Source: SZUA-309 sp965230005 (GTDB lineage Bacteria; Pseudomonadota; Gammaproteobacteria; Pseudomonadales; Azotimanducaceae). From it: DNA of 64,000 bases. The translations under genes were made by a program, and so were the position numbers. The notes under the pieces are model-generated. The model had not been told where the DNA came from, did no database searches, and saw nothing but the letters and a program-made list of their open reading frames with translations. Positions 24,287 to 32,745 of the stretch are shown one piece after another. The first letter of the stretch is position 1; each line of letters starts with the position of its first letter. The stretch spans positions 2,852,001 through 2,916,000 of the forward strand of contig OZ245934.1 in NCBI GenBank assembly GCA_965230005.1. Reading direction: 5' to 3'.

Positions 24287-24877
24287 CTAACGCGTGGATG
24301 ACAGCGCCGCGATGGCCTGCCCCGCTCGCAGCAAGGCGTCGTCCTGACGGGGCTGCAGCTTGAATTCGCTCAACATCCCGTAGCCCATCGCCATGGCGGT
24401 GATTGCAAAGGCAAGGTCGTAGTTCGCGGCTGCTGTGTCGCCTGGAAACAATCGGTCGTGAATCTGCTGGATGCTCCGGCGATACACGCCTGTCAGCTCT
24501 TCGTGCAGCGCATCGTCGTGCCAGGCCTGCTGCCAGAGCTGGATCATGAGTCGGTTGGTGTCCCGATCGACGAAGGTTTTTCCCAGAAGAATCGCGAGCA
24601 GTGCCGCATCAGCCTCCTCACTCTGGGCTTCCGTTGCGCCAGCCGCGGCAATCGACTGCTCTATGGCGGCGGTCGTGCGCAGGATGATCCGTTCGATGAG
24701 ACCGCTGACCAGCGCCGCGCGGTTGCCCATGAAATGTCGTACCAGCGGGCGCGGCAGTCCGGCCTCTTCGGCAACGTCATTGAGCGTGGTTGCCGCCAGT
24801 CCTTTACGCAGCGCGCAGGCTTCGAAGGCTTTGAGGATTTCTTCTGTGCGTTCTGCTTTGAGGCTGGGTCGGGGCAT
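24287..24877 (-). CDS. TetR-family transcriptional regulator
   Basis: 196 residues from ATG 24877; longer in-frame starts would run through the operators. Helix-turn-helix: R-T-E-E-I-L-K-A-F-E-A-C-A, A-T-T-L-N-D-V-A-E-E-A-G-L-P-R-P-L-V-R-H-F-M-G-N-R-A-A-L (about 28-54). The ligand domain follows with no known fingerprint. The first gene of a three-gene minus-strand operon, with two palindromes immediately upstream and AraC divergent. Likely autorepressor and controller of the serine hydrolase and SnoaL genes. Confidence 0.92.
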   Translation of the reverse strand: MPRPSLKAERTEEILKAFEACALRKGLAATTLNDVAEEAGLPRPLVRHFMGNRAALVSGLIERIILRTTAAIEQSIAAAGATEAQSEEADAALLAILLGKTFVDRDTNRLMIQLWQQAWHDDALHEELTGVYRRSIQQIHDRLFPGDTAAANYDLAFAITAMAMGYGMLSEFKLQPRQDDALLRAGQAIAALSSTR

Positions 24878-24890
24878 GGGTAATCCATAA

Positions 24891-24908
24891 ATTGTCAGTC
24901 GCGACAAT
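24891..24908. promoter_or_regulatory. putative TetR operator (proximal)
   Basis: ATTGTCAGTCGCGACAAT has perfect 6-bp arms (ATTGTC/GACAAT) and a 6-base centre. It lies 13 bases upstream of the TetR ATG and shares arms with the stronger distal site. Confidence 0.6.
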
Positions 24909-24919
24909 ATAGGAATTCC

Positions 24920-24945
24920 ATAAATTGTCAAATTTGACAATTTAT
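24920..24945. promoter_or_regulatory. putative TetR operator (distal, perfect 26-bp palindrome)
   Basis: A perfect 26-bp palindrome with core ATTGTCAAATTTGACAAT (24924-24941), flanked by ATAA and TTAT. Its centre is 33 bp from that of the proximal site, about three helical turns. Located in the TetR-AraC divergent interval. Confidence 0.75.
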
Positions 24946-25017
24946 CAAATTGGCTCGATCTCACGAAGGGATCGCCTGTGTTGCTCAGGCGATGAGTCCA
25001 TGAACTAGAATCCAGGC

Positions 25018-25944
25018 ATGGAGGGAAAGCGCTACCAGGAAATCTACCCATCCGCGCCGATCCTCGACAGCGCGAAAGACGCACGCCCTTCCGCTGCAGA
25101 GCTGCTGACGCTGGAGTATTTCGAAGCCGAACCCGGCGCGATGCCGACCCAGGTTTTCGATCAGCATCACCTGCTGCTCAACCTGAAAGACGAACCCCAT
25201 CGGGTCGAAAACTGGAGAGACGGCGAACACCGGGACTTCGTTTTCCGGAAGCATGAGATCGTCGTCACCCCAGCCGGTGTTGAAAGTGGTTGGCGTTGGC
25301 GCGCCAGGTCGAAAGTGGTGGTCATTACCCTCGATCCGATCCGCTTCGAGCGCTTTGCGCAAACGGAGGCCGGCATTCTTCTGGCGCGGGAGCAACTGCA
25401 GTCCCTGCCACAGTTCAAGGATCCCGATATCTGTCACGCTGGAGAGATGCTGAGAGATGCGCTGGCAAGCGAAGAGCGGGGATCTGAACTGATCTTCGAG
25501 AGTCTCGCGCGAGTTCTGCTGGTGAAGCTGATACAGAGATACGGGCTGCAGGAAGAAGCCTATGCGTTCTCCAGGAGTTTCACCGCTGATCACTACAAAC
25601 GCGTCCTCGATTTCGTGGCAAACAACTACGGGAAATCGCTGCACGTCGAGCAGCTCGCGGAGCAGGCTGCGCTCAGTCCTTCGCACTTCGCGCAGCTCTT
25701 CAAACGAACAATCGGCTTGAGCCCGATGCAGTTCGTGATGACCTACCGGATCGAGCAGGCAAAAAAGAAGCTCGCCGATCGCGACGTTCCCCTGATCGAT
25801 ATTGCCGCCTCCTGCGGCTTCGCCGATCAGGCTCACTTCTCGCGGCAGTTCAAGCGCATCCAGGGCACGACGCCATCGAAGTACAGGCGTCAGCTGCTCG
25901 ATGGAGCCTCAACAGAATCCGGCGATCGTTCAAAAAGTTCATAG
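25018..25944 (+). CDS. AraC-family transcriptional regulator
   Basis: 308 residues. The C-terminal 100 residues have two helix-turn-helix motifs: L-A-E-Q-A-A-L-S-P-S-H-F-A-Q-L-F-K-R-T-I-G and I-A-A-S-C-G-F-A-D-Q-A-H-F-S-R-Q-F-K-R. The N-terminal domain (1-190) is a cupin-like sensor. The start follows directly after the TetR operator region, so its transcription may be repressed by TetR. It is separated from the downstream hydrolase operon by 67 bases and may activate that operon. Confidence 0.9.
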   Translation: MEGKRYQEIYPSAPILDSAKDARPSAAELLTLEYFEAEPGAMPTQVFDQHHLLLNLKDEPHRVENWRDGEHRDFVFRKHEIVVTPAGVESGWRWRARSKVVVITLDPIRFERFAQTEAGILLAREQLQSLPQFKDPDICHAGEMLRDALASEERGSELIFESLARVLLVKLIQRYGLQEEAYAFSRSFTADHYKRVLDFVANNYGKSLHVEQLAEQAALSPSHFAQLFKRTIGLSPMQFVMTYRIEQAKKKLADRDVPLIDIAASCGFADQAHFSRQFKRIQGTTPSKYRRQLLDGASTESGDRSKSS

Positions 25945-26011
25945 CCGCAGACAATAGCCCGCCAGAGTTCTGCTCTACATTGCCTTCCCACCACCAACAG
26001 CGGAGGCAATG

Positions 26012-26956
26012 ATGAAGACCCTCACAATCGCAACCATCGTCGCTGCCCTGATCGTTACCCATAGCTCGGAGGCAGCCATGAAAAGGGAAGTCAGTTTCGA
26101 AAGCGCAGGTCAGACGCTTGCAGCTGATTTGTATCTACCCACCGACTACCAGGACGGCCGGAAGCTTCCCGGTGTCGTTGTCACAGGCGCCTGGATGACC
26201 GTCAAGGAGCAGATGGCGGGTACCTACGCGGCTGCCCTCGCCGATAGGGGCTATGCAGCGCTTGCTTTCGACTTTCGCGGTTGGGGCGCCTCCCCGGATC
26301 CCATCCCGTTCCTGGAGAGCCCGCCTCGAAAGACCGAGGACATCAACGCGGCAGTCGACTACCTCGCAACGCGGCCGGAAGTCGACGCCACCCGAATGGC
26401 AGGACTCGGTATCTGCGCATCTTCCGGCTATATGAGTGATGCCGCCCTGCAGAACGGCAACCTCAAGAGCCTCGCTCTGGTGGCACCCTGGCTGCACGAC
26501 GCGGAAATCGTCAAAGACGTATACGGTGGCACCGAAGGCGTCGCCGCTTTGATTGCCGCGGGTCGGAAAGCAGACGCTGCCGCGGAGCCGACCATTCTCG
26601 AAGCCGCAAGCCTCACCAATGAGCATGCAGTCATGTATCAGGCGCCGTACTACACGGAACCCGATCGCGGTCTGATTCCGGAATTCGACAACAAATTCAA
26701 CGCAGCTTCCTGGGAACCCTGGCTGAGCTACGACGCTCTCCAGACTGCAAAACAGCTGAAAAAACCAACGCTCCTCGTCCACTCGGATTCAGCAGCTATC
26801 CCGCAGGGCGCCAGAAAATACGCAGACACCATGGGGCCCACAGCAACTGCGCTCTGGCTGCCGGACATCACCCAGTTCGACTTCTACGATCAACCGGACG
26901 CGGTCAGGACGTCCGTTGACGCGGTCGCCGAGCACTTAGAGGAAACGTTGCGATGA
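26012..26956 (+). CDS. exported alpha/beta hydrolase with Cys nucleophile motif
   Basis: 314 residues from ATG 26012 (5-base spacing from GGAGG; an adjacent ATG lies at 26009). Signal peptide T-L-T-I-A-T-I-V-A-A-L-I-V-T-H-S-S-E-A. The nucleophile elbow is L-G-I-C-A-S-S-G-Y, where Cys replaces Ser as in dienelactone-hydrolase-like enzymes. Y-A-A-L-A-F-D-F-R-G-W-G is the oxyanion-region strand and L-V-H-S-D-S-A-A-I-P a later strand near the catalytic Asp. Substrate unknown. The next gene overlaps it by ATGA. Confidence 0.85.
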   Translation: MKTLTIATIVAALIVTHSSEAAMKREVSFESAGQTLAADLYLPTDYQDGRKLPGVVVTGAWMTVKEQMAGTYAAALADRGYAALAFDFRGWGASPDPIPFLESPPRKTEDINAAVDYLATRPEVDATRMAGLGICASSGYMSDAALQNGNLKSLALVAPWLHDAEIVKDVYGGTEGVAALIAAGRKADAAAEPTILEAASLTNEHAVMYQAPYYTEPDRGLIPEFDNKFNAASWEPWLSYDALQTAKQLKKPTLLVHSDSAAIPQGARKYADTMGPTATALWLPDITQFDFYDQPDAVRTSVDAVAEHLEETLR

Positions 26957-27915
26957 AAAGGCACACCCGATTGTTGAACACAGGACTGCTGATCATGAGC
27001 ACTGCCGCCATTCCACAGCCGCAGGCCGCAACGGAAGCCGCCGACATCGCTGAGATCAAAACCATCGTCGAAAGCGTCGCCACGCTTGCGGATTCACAGA
27101 ATTTCGAAGCGCTGGAGACACTCTACGCAGACGAGATAGTCGTGGACTACAGTTCCCTGTCCGGCGAAGAGGCCGAACTCATGAGTCCGCAGCGACTCAT
27201 GTCGGACTGGGCAGCCACGCTGCCTGGCTTCGACCGCACCCGGCACGACATTACGGACATCGAAGTGCGCGTTCATGGCAGCAAAGCCGACGCCACGGCC
27301 AATGTCGTGGCCGATCACTTTCTGGGCGAGCAGCATTGGCAGGTGGCCGGCACTTACCACTATGAGCTGAGGCACACAGCGGACCGCTGGTTGATCACGG
27401 CCGCAACCTTCGAGCTCCTTCGGGAATCAGGCTCCCGGGATATCTTCGGCCCGGCCATGAAAGCCGCCGCTGCGTCGCCGCCTTCCTATGTGATCCGACG
27501 ACAATCGGCGGAAACGGTGCTCGCTTTCCTGTCTGCGCTCGAGGCCAAGGACATGGAAAGCTTCGCGGCCCTCTGGGCCGATGAAGCCGTGCAGGACATG
27601 CCCTATTCGCCCAAAGGCCATCCGAAACGGGTCGTCGGTAAAGCTGCCATCACTGCCCTCTACAGCAGCTGGCCTGAAACGACCGGTCAGGCCGACTTCA
27701 CCTCCGAACTCGTGCTCCATCCCATGCAGAACCCGGAAACGGTTTACGCAGAATTCAAAGGGAGGGTCGATGTGTTGCCCACCGGTCGCACCTATCGACA
27801 AACCTACGGCAGCTTTTTCCATATCGAAAAGGGAAAGATCCTGCTCTATCGGGAGTACTACGACCCGGCAGCTTTTGCGTGGGCCTTCGATCTGGCGCAA
27901 CTAGGTGCAGAATGA
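26953..27915 (+). CDS. exported protein with two SnoaL-like (NTF2) domains
   Basis: 320 residues. The N-terminal signal peptide is L-L-N-T-G-L-L-I-M-S-T-A-A-I-P-Q-P-Q-A. Two copies of an NTF2 fold follow: about 35-155 (helix V-A-T-L-A-D-S-Q-N-F-E-A-L-E-T-L-Y-A-D, strand W-Q-V-A-G-T-Y-H-Y-E-L) and about 180-310 (L-S-A-L-E-A-K-D-M-E-S-F-A-A-L-W-A-D-E-A). The ATGA overlap with the hydrolase gene suggests they are made in equal amounts and act together in the periplasm. No catalytic residues are certain. Confidence 0.82.
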   Translation: MKRHTRLLNTGLLIMSTAAIPQPQAATEAADIAEIKTIVESVATLADSQNFEALETLYADEIVVDYSSLSGEEAELMSPQRLMSDWAATLPGFDRTRHDITDIEVRVHGSKADATANVVADHFLGEQHWQVAGTYHYELRHTADRWLITAATFELLRESGSRDIFGPAMKAAAASPPSYVIRRQSAETVLAFLSALEAKDMESFAALWADEAVQDMPYSPKGHPKRVVGKAAITALYSSWPETTGQADFTSELVLHPMQNPETVYAEFKGRVDVLPTGRTYRQTYGSFFHIEKGKILLYREYYDPAAFAWAFDLAQLGAE

Positions 27916-28058
27916 GGGAAGCCGATACTGACCGGCCACATGCTGCTCAAGCACCTTGAAGCTTCGGAAGTCATCGGCGCCCTGTCACAAAGCGGCTTTG
28001 CCGGACGTCTACCAGATTAAGGGCAGCACTGCCGGTTGCCCACATCCGGAGACATTCG

Positions 28059-28433
28059 ATGATCCACCTGTCGATCTGGGCGCTCATCGCGTTCTATCTG
28101 CTCACGGGGCTCTACATCGCCGTACTGCCCAACGACTTCTACCTGAACGCACCCGGGGCGTCGGCGACGGGCCCCTACAACATGCACTTCATTCGCGACG
28201 TCGGCTTTGCCTTCCTGACCAGTGCCAGCGCCGTCGCTTACGGGCTCCATGCCGGGAACAAACCCGTCATGCTCTTCGGCGCGCTCTGGCTGCTGATTCA
28301 CGGACTTTTTCATCTCACACTCTGGGCCGTGCACGGCATGCCGCTGGACAGCGCCGCCGTCACAGACGCGGCGGTTGTGATTGCACCGGCCATCGCGCTG
28401 TTCGTCCTCTGCCTGCGCTATCGGGTGGCATGA
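28059..28433 (+). CDS. small membrane protein, unknown function
   Basis: 124 residues, four hydrophobic helices: A-L-I-A-F-Y-L-L-T-G-L-Y-I-A-V (about 8-22), F-I-R-D-V-G-F-A-F-L-T-S-A, V-M-L-F-G-A-L-W-L-L-I-H-G-L-F-H-L-T and V-V-I-A-P-A-I-A-L-F-V-L-C-L. A GGAGAC box precedes ATG. No family motif is recognised; histidines in the third helix (H-G-L-F-H) could bind a ligand. The next gene overlaps it (ATGA). Confidence 0.78.
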   Translation: MIHLSIWALIAFYLLTGLYIAVLPNDFYLNAPGASATGPYNMHFIRDVGFAFLTSASAVAYGLHAGNKPVMLFGALWLLIHGLFHLTLWAVHGMPLDSAAVTDAAVVIAPAIALFVLCLRYRVA

Positions 28434-29077
28434 TGCTGAGATCTCATCGGCTCGCTCGGCTGATTGCCGCGCTCCTGATGCTTGCGGGTCTCATCGTAGT
28501 TCTGGAGCGCGGCGGCCTGATCGGCTGGTCTGCGCTGCTGCTGGGAGCCGCGCTGCTGCTGAAGACGTCGCTGAAGCCATCCGGCCTGGATCTCATGCTC
28601 GGGAGCGGCTTTGCCGCGGCCTGCGTGTTGGTCTGGGTGGCGGCGTTCTACTACGTCATCCACACCTGGGAATCGGGAGAAGTCGTGGAACTCGTTATCG
28701 ACACGGGCAGCGGCACACACACAGCGAGGCTCTGGGTGCTGGATATGGAAGAAGATCCACTGATCTACTACGACGCGACGGCGGAAGCAGCGGAATCGCT
28801 CCTGGCCGGCAAACCACTACAGTTCACCCGCGCTGACGTGGTGAGCACCAGGATCCCGCGAGCGACTCGCATCGAAGCCCTGCCCGAGGCGGAAGCCGCA
28901 CGCATTCTGGAGGCCATGGAAGCAAAATACGGCGACCGCCTCGCCGCCGCGACAGTGTTCTACGGCCTGCTCGGGCGCCCTCGAGGCCGCGTGGCGCTGG
29001 TCGCCAGCCTGAGTAGGCAGCAGGACGCGTCGCAAGCGTTGTCGATCAGGAAGCGTCCCGCACCGGCTCGAAGGTAA
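28430..29077 (+). CDS. membrane-anchored PNPOx/DUF385-like hypothetical protein
   Basis: 215 residues from the ATG at 28430 that overlaps the previous stop codon. Three hydrophobic helices (about 10-28, 30-45, 55-75) lead to a soluble domain. That domain starts V-V-E-L-V-I-D-T-G-S-G-T-H-T-A-R-L-W-V-L-D (about 84-104), which resembles the first strand of PNPOx or DUF385 enzymes ('V.L.T..G..H.T.LW...'). Later Y-G-L-L-G-R-P-R-G-R-V-A-L-V is consistent with that fold. Its 3' end overlaps the convergent monooxygenase by 32 bases. Function unknown. Confidence 0.62.
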   Translation: MMLRSHRLARLIAALLMLAGLIVVLERGGLIGWSALLLGAALLLKTSLKPSGLDLMLGSGFAAACVLVWVAAFYYVIHTWESGEVVELVIDTGSGTHTARLWVLDMEEDPLIYYDATAEAAESLLAGKPLQFTRADVVSTRIPRATRIEALPEAEAARILEAMEAKYGDRLAAATVFYGLLGRPRGRVALVASLSRQQDASQALSIRKRPAPARR

Positions 29078-30665
29078 ACCCTTCGTAGTCGCCCTCGGCG
29101 ACTTCGAACATGCGATCGAAGTACTGAGAGCCCCGCAGATGGCCGAGGAACTGGCGCGGCTTACCGGGAATGTTCGCCCCCATGTACCAGGAATTCGTCT
29201 CGGGATAGAGCGTGCGCTCGGCAATGGCGTTGATCTCTCGATCCCAGTCCGTCTCGGCAGCCTCCGTTGCCTCGACCGCACCGAGCTTGTTCTCGCTCAG
29301 ATGTTGGATGCAGTCCGCGATCCAGGTTGTCGTGAGTTCGCCGCCGAGGGGCATCGTGAAAAACACGCCTGGCGCGCCGGGCCCATGAATCATGAACAGA
29401 TTCGGGAAGCCGGCAATGGCCGTGCCCAGGTAGTTGTCGAAGCGCTCTTCCCACTTCTCCTTGAGACTCACCCCGCCGCGACCCTTCGGATTGAGGTTGA
29501 GCATGGAACCGCTCACCGCGTCGAAACCGGTGGCCAGCACCAGCATGTCGATGGGATGTTCTCCCTGGCTTGTCCGGATGCTCGACGCCGTGAAGGACTC
29601 AATGGGATCTTCGCGAAGATCGATGAGCGACACGTTGTCCCGGTTGTAGGTTTCGAAATAGCCGTTATCCAGGATCATTCGCTTGGTGCCGATGAAATAG
29701 TCGGGCATCAGCTTTTCGGCCGTGGCCGGATCTTCGACGATTTCACGGATCTTGCCGCGCACGAACTCTGACACCTCTTCGTTCAGCGCCTTGTTCGTCA
29801 TCACGCTCGTGTAGCTGTTGATGATGAGATGGATACCGCCCTGCTCCCAGAGATCCTCATAGCGGGCCAGCCGTTCCTCGAAGGTGTCTTCAGAGGCACG
29901 GCGCCGGCTCGTCTTGAACGGCCAGCCACCGCGCGCGCGCATGGAGGCGCGAAGCTCAGTCCAATCCTGCCGATAGCGGGCGAGCTCTTCGGCTTCGAGA
30001 GGACGGTTGCGCGCCGGTAGCGCGTACTGCGGAGTACGCTGAAACACCGTCACGTGTGCGGCTTCCCTGGCGATCTCCGGAATCGCCTGAATGCCCGAGG
30101 ACCCCGTGCCAATCACTCCAACCCGCTTGCCCGCAAACGAGACTTTCTCGTGGGGCCAGCGACCGGTGTGATAGCACTCACCAGCGAAGTCCTCGATCCC
30201 GGGATAATCCGGCATGTTGGCAACGAACAGTGCCCCCACGGCACAGATCAGGAACTGCGCCGAATAGCTTTCACCGCCGCCCGTCTCAATGACCCAGCGC
30301 TGGGCGACCTCGTCGTAGCGGGCATCCGTGATCCAGGTTTCGAACTGGATGTGCTTCTTCAGATCGAAACGGTCGGCAAAGTGCTCGAGGTAAGCGAGCA
30401 CGGAGCCTTGAGCGGTCTGCGTTTCCGTCCACTCCCACTCGTCGACGAGCTCCTGAGAGAAGGTGTAGGCATAAAACGGACTGCTGGGGGCGTCGACCCG
30501 GGCGCCGGGATAGCGGTTGTACCACCAGGTGCCGCCAACACCGCCGGCGCCGTCGAAGCTGCGGACCTTGAGGCCCAGCTTGTCGCGCAGGTGATGCAGG
30601 GCGTAAAGCCCGCCGAAACCTGCACCGATGATGACTGCGTCGTACTGGCCGTTCTGCCCGGTCAT
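29046..30665 (-). CDS. FAD-dependent Baeyer-Villiger-type monooxygenase
   Basis: 539 residues. Two nucleotide-binding motifs: G-A-G-F-G-G (14-19) for FAD and G-T-G-S-S-G (186-191) for NADPH. The type I Baeyer-Villiger fingerprint F-A-G-E-C-Y-H-T-G-R-W-P occupies 160-171. The protein is closest in form to cyclohexanone or phenylacetone monooxygenases, which insert oxygen next to ketones to give esters or lactones. Substrate is not inferable. A perfect ACTATCGATAGT palindrome precedes the gene. An alpha/beta hydrolase gene lies 90 bases upstream on the same strand and might act on the ester product. Confidence 0.92.
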   Translation of the reverse strand: MTGQNGQYDAVIIGAGFGGLYALHHLRDKLGLKVRSFDGAGGVGGTWWYNRYPGARVDAPSSPFYAYTFSQELVDEWEWTETQTAQGSVLAYLEHFADRFDLKKHIQFETWITDARYDEVAQRWVIETGGGESYSAQFLICAVGALFVANMPDYPGIEDFAGECYHTGRWPHEKVSFAGKRVGVIGTGSSGIQAIPEIAREAAHVTVFQRTPQYALPARNRPLEAEELARYRQDWTELRASMRARGGWPFKTSRRRASEDTFEERLARYEDLWEQGGIHLIINSYTSVMTNKALNEEVSEFVRGKIREIVEDPATAEKLMPDYFIGTKRMILDNGYFETYNRDNVSLIDLREDPIESFTASSIRTSQGEHPIDMLVLATGFDAVSGSMLNLNPKGRGGVSLKEKWEERFDNYLGTAIAGFPNLFMIHGPGAPGVFFTMPLGGELTTTWIADCIQHLSENKLGAVEATEAAETDWDREINAIAERTLYPETNSWYMGANIPGKPRQFLGHLRGSQYFDRMFEVAEGDYEGFTFEPVRDAS

Positions 30666-30698
30666 GCTTTCCCCCCTGCACGCCCTGAGAGGCGTCTC

Positions 30699-30710
30699 AC
30701 TATCGATAGT
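30699..30710. promoter_or_regulatory. palindrome upstream of the monooxygenase gene
   Basis: ACTATCGATAGT is a perfect 12-bp palindrome 34 bases upstream of the monooxygenase ATG, near the expected promoter. Possible repressor site; the regulator is not adjacent. Confidence 0.4.
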
Positions 30711-30755
30711 ATAGCCTTCCGGCTTCGCTGCGCTCCGGGGCGGCCTGATCGGCGC

Positions 30756-31664
30756 CTAGTCGCTGCTGGAACTGGCATCCTCCGCTGCTTCAACGGATGC
30801 CAGAAAGCGCAGCATCGCCTCACCGAAGCGGGCGGCATAGGCCGGATCCCGAACCACACCGCCATGCGTTGCCCCCACGAGCACCTCGAGGCGCTGGAAA
30901 TTGGCCAGGTTGCCGGCGAGATTTCGCGCCGCACTGATGAGCGGATCCCGATCACCAACCACAGCAATGGAGGGCACTGGGTTCTGGGCAATGGCCGCAC
31001 GATCCGGCAGCCAGCCTGCCGTTGAGCGAATCACCGCAGCCAGGGCGAGCGGATCGTTCTGAGTCTCGATGAACTTCGCCATCGCTTCGATCTGCGCTTC
31101 CGGCACCGGAGGTGCGCCCTCAGGATTCAACGCGTGGATCAGAGGCTCAATGCCCCGACCGTTCTCGAGGGCGACGGCGATTTCTTCCGTGAGCCCCTCA
31201 CCGAGACCGACGTCGTTTCCCGTCCACCCCTGACCGCCAATCACGGCGGAAAGAAAACGATCGGGCGCCATGGTGATGGCTTTGAGGGTCAGCAGCCCTC
31301 CCATGGAATAGCCGCCGAGATGGGCCTGCTCGATCCCTTCATGATCCAGCAACGCGATCACGTCGGCCGCCATCTGTGCGCCATAAGCCTTCGGATCGTG
31401 GGGCTTGTCACTCTCACCATGGCCGCGCGCATCCAGCACCAGCACGCGGTAGTGCTGCGCAAGCAGCGCGGCAATGCCGTTATTGACCCAGCTCGCCGCG
31501 GAAGATGTGTAACCGTGCACGAGCACCACCGGCGTACCCTCGCCTATCGACAGGTAATGAAGGCGTACCCCATCGACTTCGAAACGCTGCGATTGCGGCG
31601 CCGCCAGCGCAAAGGTGGCAAACAGCCAGGCCAGGAGCAGCAAAGATGATTGAACGAGTCTCAT
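30756..31664 (-). CDS. exported alpha/beta hydrolase
   Basis: 302 residues with a signal peptide (LLLLAWLFATFALAAPQ, 1-22). Canonical serine nucleophile G-G-Y-S-M-G-G and the oxyanion strand V-V-L-V-H-G-Y-T-S-S preceding it. Y-R-V-L-V-L-D-A-R-G-H-G-E-S-D-K is the strand common to lactonases, esterases and haloalkane-dehalogenase-like proteins. Aspartate D-R-D-P-L-I and histidine A-T-H-G-G complete the triad. Transcribed ahead of the Baeyer-Villiger gene on the same strand, which suggests ester or lactone hydrolysis. Confidence 0.88.
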   Translation of the reverse strand: MRLVQSSLLLLAWLFATFALAAPQSQRFEVDGVRLHYLSIGEGTPVVLVHGYTSSAASWVNNGIAALLAQHYRVLVLDARGHGESDKPHDPKAYGAQMAADVIALLDHEGIEQAHLGGYSMGGLLTLKAITMAPDRFLSAVIGGQGWTGNDVGLGEGLTEEIAVALENGRGIEPLIHALNPEGAPPVPEAQIEAMAKFIETQNDPLALAAVIRSTAGWLPDRAAIAQNPVPSIAVVGDRDPLISAARNLAGNLANFQRLEVLVGATHGGVVRDPAYAARFGEAMLRFLASVEAAEDASSSSD

Positions 31665-31709
31665 GAATCCTCCCCAAGATTCCGGTTTGCGCCCGCGAAG
31701 GCGCGTTTA

Positions 31710-32687
31710 TCACTGGTCGCTAACTCTGACAGCTTCTCCGAACGGCAGATAGTAGGTTTCAGCGGGAAGCAGCTCCTGCTGGAGATCGTCGAGGAAGCTC
31801 CGGTCCATGACCAGCGTCGGCATCATCCGGATATCACCAAAGGACGCGGTCAGGTCTTCGTGATGAATGATGTAGACCCGCTCGGCCTTCGGCAGATGCA
31901 CGCTCTCACGAACGTAGGCGAGCACATGCGCCTGGGGAAGCGTCGACAGGCCACCAATCCCCAGAAACACCATGTCGACGTCGAGCCCATCGAGCGCACC
32001 TTCGAGATAACCGGCGCTGCCGACAATCAGCATGTCGCCCTCAGGGTGGCTGATGCTGATCACGTTGCTACCGCCTTCCCGCCAGGCCGAAACGGGCTGC
32101 GGAGGTATCAGCGGCCGACCGATGGTTCCCGGCATGGGCGGACCACCCTCCACAAGCGGCGCGTGTCGCCCCTCGAAGAACCGGATCTCGAAGGCGCCGT
32201 ATCGATAAGGCTGGCCGAAGGACACCTCGACGATACGGTCCTCAGGAACGCCGGCGCCTCGGGCGACGTTTGCCGTCGACGCGGAACCCAACACGTCGGC
32301 GCCTGTTGCCACCGCCACCACACCGGTATCCATGGCGTGATCGTAGTGGGAATGCACCGTCATCAGCGCCGCGAGACGATCGACGGCGAACGACTCGAGC
32401 GCTGACGAGATTGCCTGCTCGTCAGGTGCAACAGGTCGATCGAGGATGAGATCGCGGAGTCCCGGGCGGGAGATAAACCCGTCGGTCATGAGCTGCGTGG
32501 TGCCATCGTCGATAAGCAGCGTGGATACGCCCAGCCAGCGAACGGTGAGGTCGCCTGACTCGCCGGATTCCCCACCCACGCGTTGGAGGCCAAGTTCTTC
32601 AGGGCTCGGTCGATCCAGATAAACGTAGGTGCCGACTCCCACGACCAGCGCCAGCAACACAACGAACGCTGCAGCGATCTTCTTCAT
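31710..32687 (-). CDS. exported metallo-beta-lactamase-fold hydrolase
   Basis: 325 residues from ATG 32687, with an uncleaved or cleaved N-terminal hydrophobic helix (IAAAFVVLLALVVGVGTYVYL). The H-x-H-x-D-H motif is H-S-H-Y-D-H (112-117). F-E-G-R-H-A-P and Y-I-I-H-H-E-D-L (near the C-terminus) supply further ligands. The arrangement V-R-W-L-G-V-S-T-L-L-I-D-D-G-T-T resembles UlaG or NAPE-PLD-like lipid hydrolases. Substrate unknown. Divergent from a small membrane-protein frame. Confidence 0.85.
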   Translation of the reverse strand: MKKIAAAFVVLLALVVGVGTYVYLDRPSPEELGLQRVGGESGESGDLTVRWLGVSTLLIDDGTTQLMTDGFISRPGLRDLILDRPVAPDEQAISSALESFAVDRLAALMTVHSHYDHAMDTGVVAVATGADVLGSASTANVARGAGVPEDRIVEVSFGQPYRYGAFEIRFFEGRHAPLVEGGPPMPGTIGRPLIPPQPVSAWREGGSNVISISHPEGDMLIVGSAGYLEGALDGLDVDMVFLGIGGLSTLPQAHVLAYVRESVHLPKAERVYIIHHEDLTASFGDIRMMPTLVMDRSFLDDLQQELLPAETYYLPFGEAVRVSDQ

Positions 32688-32745
32688 GGCAGGAACATAG
32701 CGCAGCCAACCGCATAATGCCCCTCGTGCAGAGACCTGGCTTCGA

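Noticed and set aside
27934..28020. A short frame (L-L-K-H-L-E-A-S-E-V-I-G-A-L) between the double-SnoaL gene and the small membrane protein.
   Set aside because: Fewer than 30 codons, no ribosome-binding site and no identifiable family.
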